DNA from: Streptomyces rubellomurinus
Lineage (GTDB): Bacteria; Actinomycetota; Actinomycetes; Streptomycetales; Streptomycetaceae
DNA length: 37,023 nt
Reading direction: 5' to 3'
Assembly: GCF_000961885.1 (NCBI RefSeq)
Contig: NZ_JZKH01000085.1
Coordinates: 1 to 37,023, forward strand
In this document: piece by piece, positions 6,551-17,806 of the stretch
Layout of the letters: each line of letters opens with the position of its first letter
Position numbering within the stretch: position 1 is the first letter of the stretch
Notes under the pieces: generated by a model
What the model was told of the DNA's origin: nothing
Seen by the model: only the letters and a program-made list of their open reading frames with translations
Database searches by the model: none
Made by a program: the position numbers and the translations under genes

Positions 6551-7645
6551 GTGTCCGCAGCTCCCCGCCCCGCCACCGCGACCGAGACCATAGCCGTTCC
6601 CGGCCAGGCCGGCGCCCCGATCGCGCTCGCCTCCCGCCGCCCGGTGGTGCCCGCCGAGCGCCTGGTCGCCGAGATGGTCCCGCCGCCGCGCTTCTCCCAG
6701 GTCAGCTTCGGGACGTACCTCCCGGACCAGAGCCAGCCCAGCCAGTACGAGGCCGTCCAGGTCCTGGAGCAGTTCGCGACCACGCTCGGACGAGGAAATG
6801 GGGGAGGAAACGGTTCTGCGCCCAAGCGCAGCTGGTTCCGCCGCAGCGCCCCCGCGCCCACCGGCCCGGCCGGCGTCTACCTCGACGGCGGCTACGGCGT
6901 CGGCAAGACCCACCTGCTCGCCTCGCTCTGGCACGCCGCCCCCGGCCCGAAGGCCTTCGGCACCTTCGTCGAGCTGACCAACCTGGTCGGCGCGCTCGGC
7001 TTCCAGCAGGCCGTCCAGACCCTCTCCGGGCACACCCTGCTCTGCATCGACGAGTTCGAGCTCGACGACCCGGGCGACACCGTCCTGGTCTCCACCCTGC
7101 TCGGCCGCCTGGTCGACAACGGCGTCAAGCTCTGCGCCACCTCCAACACGCTCCCGGAGAAGCTCGGCGAGGGCCGCTTCGCCGCCGCCGACTTCCTGCG
7201 CGAGATCCAGGGCCTGTCCGCCCACTTCCGCCCGATGCGCATCGACGGCCAGGACTACCGCCACCGCGGCCTGCCCGACGCCCCGCCGCCGTACCCCGAC
7301 GACACCGTCGAGGCCGTCGCCGGCCGCACCCCGGGCGCCTCCCTGGACGACTTCGACGCCCTGCTCGCCCACCTCTCCGCCGTCCACCCCAGCCGCTACG
7401 GCGCGCTGCTGGACGACGTCACCGCCGTCTGCCTGCGCGGCGTCCGCCAGGTCGACGACCAGTCCACCGCCCTGCGCCTGGTCGTCCTCGCCGACCGCAT
7501 GTACGACCGCGAACTCCCCATCACCGCCTCCGGCCTCCCCTTCGACCAGGTCTTCCCCGAGGAGATGCTCCGCGGCGGCTACCGCAAGAAGTACCTCCGC
7601 GCCATCTCCCGCCTGGTCGCCCTGGCCCGGGACAGCGCGAAGTAG
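6551..7645 (+). CDS. zapE: ZapE/AFG1-like cell division ATPase
   Basis: The 364-residue P-loop ATPase belongs to the AFG1/ZapE family, known in E. coli as a Z-ring-associated ATPase. Walker A is GGYGVGKT (113-120) and Walker B is LLCIDEFEL (163-171). ATSNTLPEKLGEGRF follows as the sensor region, with FLREIQGLSAHFRPMRI further on. A Gly/Asn-rich linker (residues 80-90, RGNGGGNGSA) interrupts the N-terminal part. The frame is open upstream; I start at the GTG at 6551, where a -10 box is close and the product begins MSAAPRPATATE. uvrB follows in the same direction but has its own promoter-like box. A role in streptomycete septation is an inference from the family. Confidence 0.88.
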   Translation: MSAAPRPATATETIAVPGQAGAPIALASRRPVVPAERLVAEMVPPPRFSQVSFGTYLPDQSQPSQYEAVQVLEQFATTLGRGNGGGNGSAPKRSWFRRSAPAPTGPAGVYLDGGYGVGKTHLLASLWHAAPGPKAFGTFVELTNLVGALGFQQAVQTLSGHTLLCIDEFELDDPGDTVLVSTLLGRLVDNGVKLCATSNTLPEKLGEGRFAAADFLREIQGLSAHFRPMRIDGQDYRHRGLPDAPPPYPDDTVEAVAGRTPGASLDDFDALLAHLSAVHPSRYGALLDDVTAVCLRGVRQVDDQSTALRLVVLADRMYDRELPITASGLPFDQVFPEEMLRGGYRKKYLRAISRLVALARDSAK

Positions 7646-7669
7646 GCCACGTCTGTCAGTGGTGGGTCG

Positions 7670-7675
7670 TACGGT
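7670..7675 (+). promoter_or_regulatory. -10 box of a leaderless uvrB transcript
   Basis: TACGGT is followed by GGACTC and the GTG start of uvrB, a 6-nt gap without a ribosome-binding site. The 11-nt string GTACGGTGGAC recurs before uvrC. Confidence 0.55.
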
Positions 7676-7681
7676 GGACTC

Positions 7682-9772
<2,091 letters not shown>

Positions 9773-9801
9773 CGGCCGCCGAGCGGCGGCGGGGCACCGC
9801 G

Positions 9802-9832
9802 GGGCTTGGCCGGAATGGCACCGGTCAAGCCC
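9802..9832 (+). terminator. Hairpin terminator after uvrB
   Basis: Arms GGGCTTGGCCGG (9802-9813) and CCGGTCAAGCCC (9821-9832) form 12 pairs with one G-U and a 7-nt loop, 29 nt past the uvrB stop. Confidence 0.75.
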
Positions 9833-9883
9833 GGCGGTGTCTCAGCCTTGCCACAAACGGGGAAACGCAGAGGAGGAGACGGG

Positions 9884-9910
9884 GCCGCAGGCCCTAGGCT
9901 GGCCTGCGGC
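9884..9910. other. Perfect 10-bp hairpin in the terD leader region
   Basis: GCCGCAGGCC (9884-9893) pairs with GGCCTGCGGC (9901-9910) around the loop CTAGGCT. The loop contains TAGGCT, a possible -10 box for terD, so this may be a promoter palindrome rather than an RNA element. The rest of 9833-10035 shows no ORF or RNA family that I recognise. Confidence 0.35.
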
Positions 9911-10035
9911 ATCACGCTCTCGGGACGGAGCGGCGAGCCGTGGTAGCGGGGGCCTCAGCCGGGGGACGGCAACGGGGTGTTCCATCGTGGCGCCGGGCGG
10001 GCTCGACCGCGCGGCCGTGCAGAGAGGACAACGCC

Positions 10036-10614
10036 GTGTCGGTGAACCTGGCCAAGGGCCAACGGGTCAGCCTCCGGAAGGGGCCGGGCGGCTCCCTGAC
10101 CGTGGTCCGGATGGGCCTCGGTTGGCAGGCCGCGCCCAAGCGGGGCCTGTTCGGCAGCCGCGCCCGGAAGGTCGACCTGGACGCCTCGGCGTTGCTGTAC
10201 GCCGAGAAGACGCCGTCCGACGTGGTGTTCTTCCAGCACCTGGAGTCGACGGACGGCTCCGTCCGGCACACCGGGGACAACCTGGAGGGCGGCTCCGGCG
10301 CCGAGGACGACGAGGCGATCCTGGTCGACCTGCTGCACGTGCCGGCGCACATCACCCAGGTGGTGTTCACCGTCAGCTCGTACACCGGGCAGACCTTCGC
10401 CGAGGTGCGCCTGGCGCACTGCCGGCTGGTGGACGAGACGACGGGCCTGGAGCTCGCCCGGTACGAGCTGGCGGGCGGCGGGCCGCACACCGGGCAGATC
10501 ATGGCCAAGGTGTACCGGGACGGCGAGGGCGGCTGGGAGATGCAGGCGATCGGCGCACCGGCCAAGGGGCGGACCTTCCAGGACCTGCTGCCGGCCATCG
10601 AGCCGTTCCTCTAG
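10036..10614 (+). CDS. TerD-family protein
   Basis: The 192-residue product is a TerD domain from end to end. It opens MSVNLAKGQRVSLRKGPGG, followed by VRMGLGW, DLDASALLY (47-55) and the family signature STDGSVRHTGDNLEG (71-85). DDEAILVDL (91-99) supplies the acidic Ca2+-binding side chains of TerD proteins. Such proteins occur in tellurite/stress (ter) clusters and are abundant in streptomycetes, where individual functions are mostly unknown. The GTG at 10036 has AGAGAGGA 7 nt upstream and gives the canonical N terminus. The terC gene follows 192 nt downstream but has its own riboswitch leader. A ter-type pairing is therefore likely, though the two need not be one operon. Confidence 0.9.
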   Translation: MSVNLAKGQRVSLRKGPGGSLTVVRMGLGWQAAPKRGLFGSRARKVDLDASALLYAEKTPSDVVFFQHLESTDGSVRHTGDNLEGGSGAEDDEAILVDLLHVPAHITQVVFTVSSYTGQTFAEVRLAHCRLVDETTGLELARYELAGGGPHTGQIMAKVYRDGEGGWEMQAIGAPAKGRTFQDLLPAIEPFL

Positions 10615-10668
10615 CCCGCCTCTTTACCTTCTTTACCTTCCCTTGCCGCTCCTGTTACCCTCGACGGT

Positions 10669-10800
10669 AGCGGAGGGGAGTATTCCTCGACAGCCGACCC
10701 CGTCATCACGGGTGCCCGTCGCGGCACCCCGGGGCGCTGGCCCGATGGGCGGAAGAGACCTCCGGCAGTGACGACCCGTCTCGCCCAGCTGCCGGAGGAG
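10669..10800 (+). promoter_or_regulatory. yybP-ykoY (manganese) riboswitch of terC with SD-sequestering switch
   Basis: The leader carries the conserved GGGGAGTA (10675-10682) and the 3' AGAGACC (10754-10760) of the yybP-ykoY family. Stems lie between them at 10699-10702/10709-10712 and 10711-10716/10723-10728. Helix P1 would pair CGGAGG (10671-10676) with CCTCCG (10759-10764). The same 3' strand, extended to CCTCCGGCAG (10759-10768), is a perfect complement of CTGCCGGAGG (10789-10798), which includes the terC Shine-Dalgarno GGAGGAG (10794-10800). The two pairings exclude each other. Known family members bind Mn2+ and control Mn exporters and TerC proteins. The geometry predicts that ligand binding frees the ribosome site. 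The family call rests on motifs and gene context, not on a covariance-model search. Confidence 0.82.
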
Positions 10801-10806
10801 CAGTAA

Positions 10807-11787
10807 ATGGACGTTTCCGTAACCATGTGGGCCACCACGATCGGTGTGCTGATCGCACTCGTCGTGGCGGACTTCTTCATCGGAGGGCGCAAGCCGCACG
10901 AGGTCTCGATCAAGGAGGCCGGCATCTGGACGGCCGTCTGGGTCGTGCTCGCGCTGATCTTCGGCGGCTTCCTCTGGTGGCACTCCGGCGCCCAGCCGGC
11001 CGGCGAGTTCTTCGCCGGGTACATCACCGAGAAGTCGCTCAGCGTCGACAACCTCTTCGTGTTCATCCTGATCATGGGCAAGTTCGCGGTGCCCAGGATC
11101 TACCAGCAGCGCGTGCTGATGTTCGGCGTGATCATCGCCCTGGTGCTGCGCGCGGCGTTCATCGCCGGCGGCGCGGCCCTGGTCTCCGAGTTCTCCTGGG
11201 TGTTCTTCGTCTTCGGCGCCTTCCTGATCTGGACGGCCTGGAAGCTGATCAAGGAGGCCCGGGCCGACGAGGAGGACGAGGAGTTCGAGGAGAACCGCCT
11301 GCTCAAGTCGATCACCCGGCGCTTCCCCGCCACCGAGGACTACCGCGGCACCAAGCTGCTCGTCCGCGAGCACGGCCGCCGGCTGATCACCCCGATGCTG
11401 ATCGTCATGCTCGCGATCGGCACCACGGACGTCCTGTTCGCCCTGGACTCGATCCCGGCCATCTTCGGCCTCACCCAGGACCCGTACATCGTCTTCACGG
11501 CGAACGCCTTCGCCCTGATGGGCCTGCGCCAGCTCTACTTCCTGATCGGCGGCCTGCTGAAGAAGCTGGTCCACCTCAGCTACGGCCTGTCGGTGATCCT
11601 CGGCTTCATCGGCGTGAAGCTGGTCCTCCATGCCGCCCACGAGGCGGGCGCCAATGTCCCGGAGATCGGCATCCCGCTCTCGCTGGCCTTCATCGTGGTG
11701 GTGCTGGCCGTCACCACCTTCACCAGCCTGCGGGCCTCGAAGAAGGCCGCCGAGGCCGAGCGCGAGCCGCAGAAGCTCGACGCCTGA
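10807..11787 (+). CDS. TerC/Alx-family integral membrane metal exporter
   Basis: The 326-residue polytopic membrane protein has about nine hydrophobic segments. It shows the TerC family signatures: ADFFIGG (21-27), KSLSVDNLFVFILI (76-89) and, in the second half, GTTDVLFALDSIPAIFGLT with intramembrane Asp residues. A charged cytosolic loop rich in Asp/Glu (DEEDEEFEEN) separates the halves. E. coli Alx and related TerC proteins take part in Mn2+ export. The Mn2+-type riboswitch directly upstream supports the same substrate here. The ATG lies 6 nt after GGAGGAG. A strong hairpin at 11807-11840 follows. Tellurium resistance in the narrow sense is not implied. Confidence 0.93.
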   Translation: MDVSVTMWATTIGVLIALVVADFFIGGRKPHEVSIKEAGIWTAVWVVLALIFGGFLWWHSGAQPAGEFFAGYITEKSLSVDNLFVFILIMGKFAVPRIYQQRVLMFGVIIALVLRAAFIAGGAALVSEFSWVFFVFGAFLIWTAWKLIKEARADEEDEEFEENRLLKSITRRFPATEDYRGTKLLVREHGRRLITPMLIVMLAIGTTDVLFALDSIPAIFGLTQDPYIVFTANAFALMGLRQLYFLIGGLLKKLVHLSYGLSVILGFIGVKLVLHAAHEAGANVPEIGIPLSLAFIVVVLAVTTFTSLRASKKAAEAEREPQKLDA

Positions 11788-11806
11788 CCGGAGTCGAACG
11801 CATGAG

Positions 11807-11840
11807 AGCCCCGCCGCCGGATCGATCCGGCGGCGGGGCT
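11807..11840 (+). terminator. Long palindromic terminator after terC
   Basis: The 34-nt sequence is a perfect palindrome: each half is 17 nt, starting AGCCCCGCCGCCGG, with ATCGAT at the centre. It lies 19 nt past the terC stop and just before the vapB operator repeats. Confidence 0.85.
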
Positions 11841-11844
11841 ATCT

Positions 11845-11877
11845 GCACTATGCAGGCAATGGCACTATGCTGCAGGC
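11845..11877 (+). promoter_or_regulatory. Operator/promoter of the vapBC pair
   Basis: GCACTATGC occurs twice (11845-11853 and 11862-11870), 17 nt apart, each followed by a TGCAGGCA copy (11851-11858 and 11871-11878). The second repeat overlaps the -10 box TATGCT (11866-11871), which stands 6 nt before the ATG. The layout suits autorepression by the antitoxin-toxin complex and a leaderless mRNA. Confidence 0.6.
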
Positions 11878-12108
11878 ATGACTGCTCTGACGATCCGGGA
11901 CGTCCCGGATGACCAGATCCAGACCCTGAAGGTTCGTGCCGCCCAGGCCGGCAAGTCTCTTCAGGCCTACTTCCTCGATCTCATCGCGCGCGAGACGTCC
12001 AAGCCCACCTTGGAGGAGATGGTGGCGCGCCTCAACCGTGAGACCACCGCCAGTGTCAGCGCGGGCGATGTCCTGGCCGCGATCGACGAGGGACGGGCTG
12101 GGCGGTGA
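11878..12108 (+). CDS. vapB: VapB/FitA-like antitoxin
   Basis: The 76-residue protein has an N-terminal ribbon-helix-helix of the FitA/VapB type: the strand TALTIRDVP, then helices from DDQIQTLKVRAAQAGKSLQA to YFLDLIARETS. A C-terminal tail (about 45-76) would wrap the toxin. It should bind the repeats upstream as a dimer and neutralise the PIN toxin encoded next. The stop overlaps the toxin start in GTGA, so the two are translationally coupled. The ATG has no Shine-Dalgarno and lies 6 nt after a -10 box. Confidence 0.88.
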   Translation: MTALTIRDVPDDQIQTLKVRAAQAGKSLQAYFLDLIARETSKPTLEEMVARLNRETTASVSAGDVLAAIDEGRAGR

Positions 12109-12515
12109 GCGGGACGGTCGTCGTCGACTGTTCCGCACTGGTGCACTTCCTCGTCAACCGAGACGCCCTCGGCCTCGCCGTCCGGACCCGGGTGGGTTCC
12201 GCGGACACCGTGGCCGTGCCCACGCTGATCGACTACGAGATCCAGTCGGCCCTGCTGGGTATGCGGCGGGCGGGCAAACTCACGGAACGGGAGGTCGACA
12301 GGGCCGTCGAGGCCTATCGGCTGCTTCCGGTCGCCCGACACGAGACGCTCCACCTCTGGAGCCGCGTCCAGGCTCTCCACGCGAACCTGAGCGCCTATGA
12401 CGCCCAGTACGTCGCCCTGGCCGAGGCTCTCGCCGCGACGCTGATCACCAGTGATGCGAGGATCGAGCGAAGCGGTGCCGCGAAGTGCCGCATCGAGGTC
12501 TTCGGCTCGAACTGA
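12105..12515 (+). CDS. vapC: VapC-like PIN-domain ribonuclease toxin
   Basis: The 136-residue product is a complete PIN domain. The acidic metal-binding residues are Asp8 (VVDCSALVHFL), Glu45 (DYEIQSALLG), Asp99 (SAYDAQYVALAEAL) and Asp117 (ITSDARI); all four are intact, so the enzyme looks active. Family members cleave tRNA or rRNA sites when freed from antitoxin; the target here is unknown. The start overlaps the vapB stop by 4 nt. The pair stands between terC and the convergent MBL gene with terminators on both sides, as a compact insertable module. There are no integrase, att or IS traces. Confidence 0.92.
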   Translation: MSGTVVVDCSALVHFLVNRDALGLAVRTRVGSADTVAVPTLIDYEIQSALLGMRRAGKLTEREVDRAVEAYRLLPVARHETLHLWSRVQALHANLSAYDAQYVALAEALAATLITSDARIERSGAAKCRIEVFGSN

Positions 12516-12528
12516 TGATGTTTCCCGG

Positions 12529-12555
12529 TGGTCGGCCCCCCGTGGGGGCCGACCA
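12529..12555. terminator. Bidirectional terminator between vapC and the MBL gene
   Basis: A perfect 12-bp inverted repeat (12529-12540 TGGTCGGCCCCC, 12544-12555 the complement) has a 3-nt loop. It sits between convergent genes, 14 nt from vapC and 12 nt from the MBL stop. Confidence 0.85.
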
Positions 12556-12566
12556 ACCGAGGGGTG

Positions 12567-13220
12567 CTACCAACCCCGGTCGTGCCATTCCGCCAGGTGG
12601 GGGCGTTCGGTGCCGAGGGTGGTGTCGTTGCCGTGACCGGGGTAGACCCAGGCCTCGTCGGGGAGGGCGTCGAAGATCTTCTCGGTGACGTCCCGGTAGA
12701 GGGTGCGGAAGGCCTCCGGGTCGCCCCAGGTGTTGCCGACGCCGCCCGGGAAGAGGCAGTCGCCGGTGAAGACGTGCGGGTGGCCCTGCGGGTCGTCGTA
12801 GATCAGCACGATCGCGCCCGGGGTGTGGCCGACCAGGTGGCGGACGGTGAGTTCGACGTCGCCGACGCGCAGCCGGTCGCCGTCCGCGAGCAGCAGCTCG
12901 GTGGGGACGTCGATGCCCTCGGCGTCGTGCTCGCCCGCGGCGGTGCGGGCGCCGGTGGTGGCGACCACCTCGGCGAGCGCGCCCCAGTGGTCGTGGTGCC
13001 GGTGGGTGGTGACCACGGTCTCCAGCTCGTCGCCGACCGTCTCCAGCAGCACCGGTGCGTCGGCGGCCGCGTCGATCAGCAGCTGTTCGTCGGTGGCCCG
13101 GCAGCGCAGCAGGTAGGCGTTGTTGTCGTACGGGCCCACGGCCACCTTGGTGATGATCAGGTGCGCCAGCTCGCGCACGTCCGGCGGCCCGCCGACCTTG
13201 ACCGCTCCGTGGTACGTCAT
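12567..13220 (-). CDS. Metallo-beta-lactamase-fold hydrolase
   Basis: The 217-residue glyoxalase-II-like MBL protein has the metal site THRHHDHWG (His73, His75, Asp77, His78). Further ligands lie in RHLVGHTPG, FTGDCLFPGG and VYPGHGND. No signal peptide is present, so it acts in the cytosol. Hydroxyacylglutathione hydrolase is a common label, but actinomycetes use mycothiol, so a mycothiol-thioester or another thioester substrate is more plausible; this is inference. The ATG has GAGGAG 7 nt upstream. It lies 48 nt downstream of a DinB/MDMPI-type gene on the same strand, which may support a thiol-linked detoxification pair. Confidence 0.9.
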   Translation of the reverse strand: MTYHGAVKVGGPPDVRELAHLIITKVAVGPYDNNAYLLRCRATDEQLLIDAAADAPVLLETVGDELETVVTTHRHHDHWGALAEVVATTGARTAAGEHDAEGIDVPTELLLADGDRLRVGDVELTVRHLVGHTPGAIVLIYDDPQGHPHVFTGDCLFPGGVGNTWGDPEAFRTLYRDVTEKIFDALPDEAWVYPGHGNDTTLGTERPHLAEWHDRGW

Positions 13221-13268
13221 CCGTCCGCTCCTCGTCCGGCAACAGGGTTCAGGATCATCGTCCCGCCA

Positions 13269-14000
13269 TCAGCCCATGGGGGGAAGCTCGGGGAGCCCGG
13301 TGTCGGGGGTGCGGCGCAGGTCGGCGCCGTCCGAGCGGCCGGAGAGCCAGGCGGCGAGGGCGCGGACCGGGCCTTCGACGGTCGGGCCGGTGCCGGCCGA
13401 GGGGGCGCCGATCAGGGCGCGGTCCTCGGTGTCGTCGGCGATCAGCCGGACGGCGGGGAGGTCGTCGTCGCCGTCCAGGGTGGTGGCGAGGCGGCGGAAC
13501 TGGGCCACCGCGAAGGACTCCGACCACTGCGCGGGGGTGTAGCCGGCGTCCAGGTCGACGTGGTGGTACTCCAGCTCCAGCAGGCGCTTGAGCGGGATCT
13601 CGTGGGCCGGGAAGACGTAGCCGGAGCGGTGCTTGACGCCCACCGCCCAGGCCTCCGGGCCGAGCAGCGCGGCGGCCTCGGCGAAGCGGGCGTGCGCGTC
13701 GCGCAGGTCGGCGAGGTGGACGTCCAGCGGGCGGGGCGCGTCGCGTTCGATGTCCTGGTCGCGGACCTCGTTGCTGGCGTACTGCGGGATGTCGGTGCCG
13801 GTGCGGGCGCCGTCGAGCAGGTTGACCAGGGAGTCGGCGTTGCGGGCGAGGTGGGCGAGCACGTGGCCGCGGGTCCAGCCGGGGAGGGCGGAGGGCTCGG
13901 CGACGGCGTCGGGCTCCATCGCGGCGACGGTGGTCAGCAGGCGCCGGGTGCTCTCCTCGACCCGGCTCAGCCAGGACGCGGCGGCTTGTGCATCGGTCAT
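13269..14000 (-). CDS. Maleylpyruvate isomerase-like (DinB/MDMPI) protein
   Basis: The 243-residue product belongs to the mycothiol-dependent maleylpyruvate isomerase N-terminal/DinB family. The helical bundle is recognisable from [20 protein letters not shown] (His46 and His50) and [13 protein letters not shown], which together would hold a metal ion. The C-terminal part matches the MDMPI C-terminal domain ([14 protein letters not shown]). Biochemically known members use mycothiol as cofactor. No gentisate pathway genes are nearby, so true maleylpyruvate isomerase activity is doubtful; the MBL neighbour hints at general thiol chemistry. The ATG has GGAAGG 8 nt upstream, overlapping a 12-bp palindrome. 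Confidence 0.87.
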   Translation of the reverse strand: MTDAQAAASWLSRVEESTRRLLTTVAAMEPDAVAEPSALPGWTRGHVLAHLARNADSLVNLLDGARTGTDIPQYASNEVRDQDIERDAPRPLDVHLADLRDAHARFAEAAALLGPEAWAVGVKHRSGYVFPAHEIPLKRLLELEYHHVDLDAGYTPAQWSESFAVAQFRRLATTLDGDDDLPAVRLIADDTEDRALIGAPSAGTGPTVEGPVRALAAWLSGRSDGADLRRTPDTGLPELPPMG

Positions 14001-14010
14001 CGAATCTGCC

Positions 14011-14022
14011 TTCCGTACGGAA
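14011..14022. promoter_or_regulatory. 12-bp palindrome at the MDMPI ribosome-binding site
   Basis: TTCCGTACGGAA is perfectly palindromic and its last four bases start the GGAAGG site of the minus-strand gene. It may be an operator. Confidence 0.4.
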
Positions 14023-14172
14023 CAGGGCGTTGCCCGGGCCGGGCCTCGCTCGTTGACCAGTCGACGCTATCGCCGCATCCGGGCCCTGAGCAGGGGGTTT
14101 TTCGGTCCGGGTACGGACGGCCCGGAAGCGGTCCTCACTCGTTCGGGTGGTCTCCACTGGACAGAGTCGATA

Positions 14173-14195
14173 TTCGAACGTCTGAGCTATAGGCT
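14173..14195 (+). promoter_or_regulatory. uvrA promoter with possible SOS half-site
   Basis: TAGGCT (14190-14195) is a -10 candidate about 75 nt before the start. TTCGAACGTCTG just upstream keeps the left half of the actinobacterial/Bacillus SOS box (CGAAC-N4-GTTCG), but the right half is degenerate. Confidence 0.35.
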
Positions 14196-14268
14196 GGCTG
14201 CCGCATCCTGGAAGAAGAACCCGCTCACCTCCAAGGCCGTCTCGTACCGGAGAAAGGCGCCAGAAGCT

Positions 14269-17181
<2,913 letters not shown>

Positions 17182-17189
17182 TCGGCCCC

Positions 17190-17226
17190 GCCCCGCCGTT
17201 CCCCGGATGCCCGGGGGCGGCGGGGC
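17190..17226 (+). terminator. Terminator after uvrA
   Basis: Outer arms GCCCCGCCG (17190-17198) and CGGCGGGGC (17218-17226) pair perfectly; an inner CCCCGG/CCGGGG stem extends the hairpin. It lies 8 nt past the uvrA stop. Confidence 0.75.
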
Positions 17227-17257
17227 GCGTGCCGCATAGACTTCCGTGGTCCCACGA

Positions 17258-17285
17258 GCAGTCGAACCGCAGCAGTCGAACCGCA
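17258..17285 (+). repeat. Perfect 14-nt tandem duplication before the Rieske gene
   Basis: GCAGTCGAACCGCA occurs twice head to tail. The second copy ends at the AGGAGA ribosome-binding site. It may be a polymerase-slippage product or a pair of binding sites. Confidence 0.7.
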
Positions 17286-17296
17286 GGAGAGCACCG

Positions 17297-17740
17297 ATGT
17301 CCGAGGCCACCGAGTCCAGCCCCGCCACCTCCCGCCGCACCCTGCTCTGCGGCGCCGCGGCCGTCCTGGCGGCCGGCGGCACCGTGACGCTCGCCGGCTG
17401 CGGCTCCTCCGGCGACTCCTCCGCCAAGAGCAGCGCCCCCAAGGGCCCGGTGGACCTCGGCCCGGCCACCGACGTCCCGGTCGGCGGCGGCAAGGTCTTC
17501 CGCGAGCAGAAGATCGTCGTGACCCAGCCCGCCGAGGGCCAGTTCAAGGCCTTCAGCGCCAAGTGCACCCACGCCGGCTGCGTGGTGGACCAGGTGAAGA
17601 AGCAGCAGATCCAGTGCCCGTGCCACGGCAGCCGGTTCGCCATCGCCGACGGCTCGGTGCAGGACGGCCCGGCCCCCACCCCGCTGCCCGCCTACGCCGT
17701 CACGGTCGAGGGCGGGAACCTCAAGGTGACCCCGAGCTGA
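17297..17740 (+). CDS. Rieske [2Fe-2S] protein, Tat-exported lipoprotein
   Basis: The 147-residue product starts with a twin-arginine signal (SRRTLLCGAAAVLAAGG, 12-28) followed by the lipobox LAGC, with Cys35 as the lipid anchor. A Ser/Gly-rich linker precedes a Rieske fold. Ligands are Cys90 and His92 in CTHAGC and Cys107 and His110 in CPCHGS, with Cys95 and Cys109 placed for the stabilising disulfide. It is therefore a folded [2Fe-2S] protein exported by Tat and held on the outer face of the membrane. It is not the cytochrome bc1 subunit QcrA, which is longer with transmembrane helices. The redox partner is unknown. ATG with CAGGAGA 6 nt upstream. Confidence 0.92.
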   Translation: MSEATESSPATSRRTLLCGAAAVLAAGGTVTLAGCGSSGDSSAKSSAPKGPVDLGPATDVPVGGGKVFREQKIVVTQPAEGQFKAFSAKCTHAGCVVDQVKKQQIQCPCHGSRFAIADGSVQDGPAPTPLPAYAVTVEGGNLKVTPS

Positions 17741-17794
17741 AGCAGGCGAGCCCCGTCCCCGTGATCTTGCCCCCACGACACCGGCCCCGATCGG

Positions 17795-17800
17795 TACGGT
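17795..17800 (+). promoter_or_regulatory. -10 box of a leaderless uvrC transcript
   Basis: TACGGT is followed by GGACCC and the uvrC ATG, a 6-nt gap. The string GTACGGTGGAC (17794-17804) is identical to that before uvrB. Confidence 0.55.
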
Positions 17801-17806
17801 GGACCC

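Noticed and set aside
9833..10035. Possible riboswitch (such as ydaO-type) in the terD leader
   Set aside because: One good hairpin and a purine-rich stretch are present, but no conserved core of a family I know.
11845..11878. Small CRISPR-like or att repeat
   Set aside because: Only two 9-nt repeats overlapping a promoter next to an antitoxin gene; an operator explains them better.
12567..13220. Beta-lactamase resistance enzyme
   Set aside because: The fold is MBL but the sequence resembles glyoxalase-II-like hydrolases and lacks a signal peptide.
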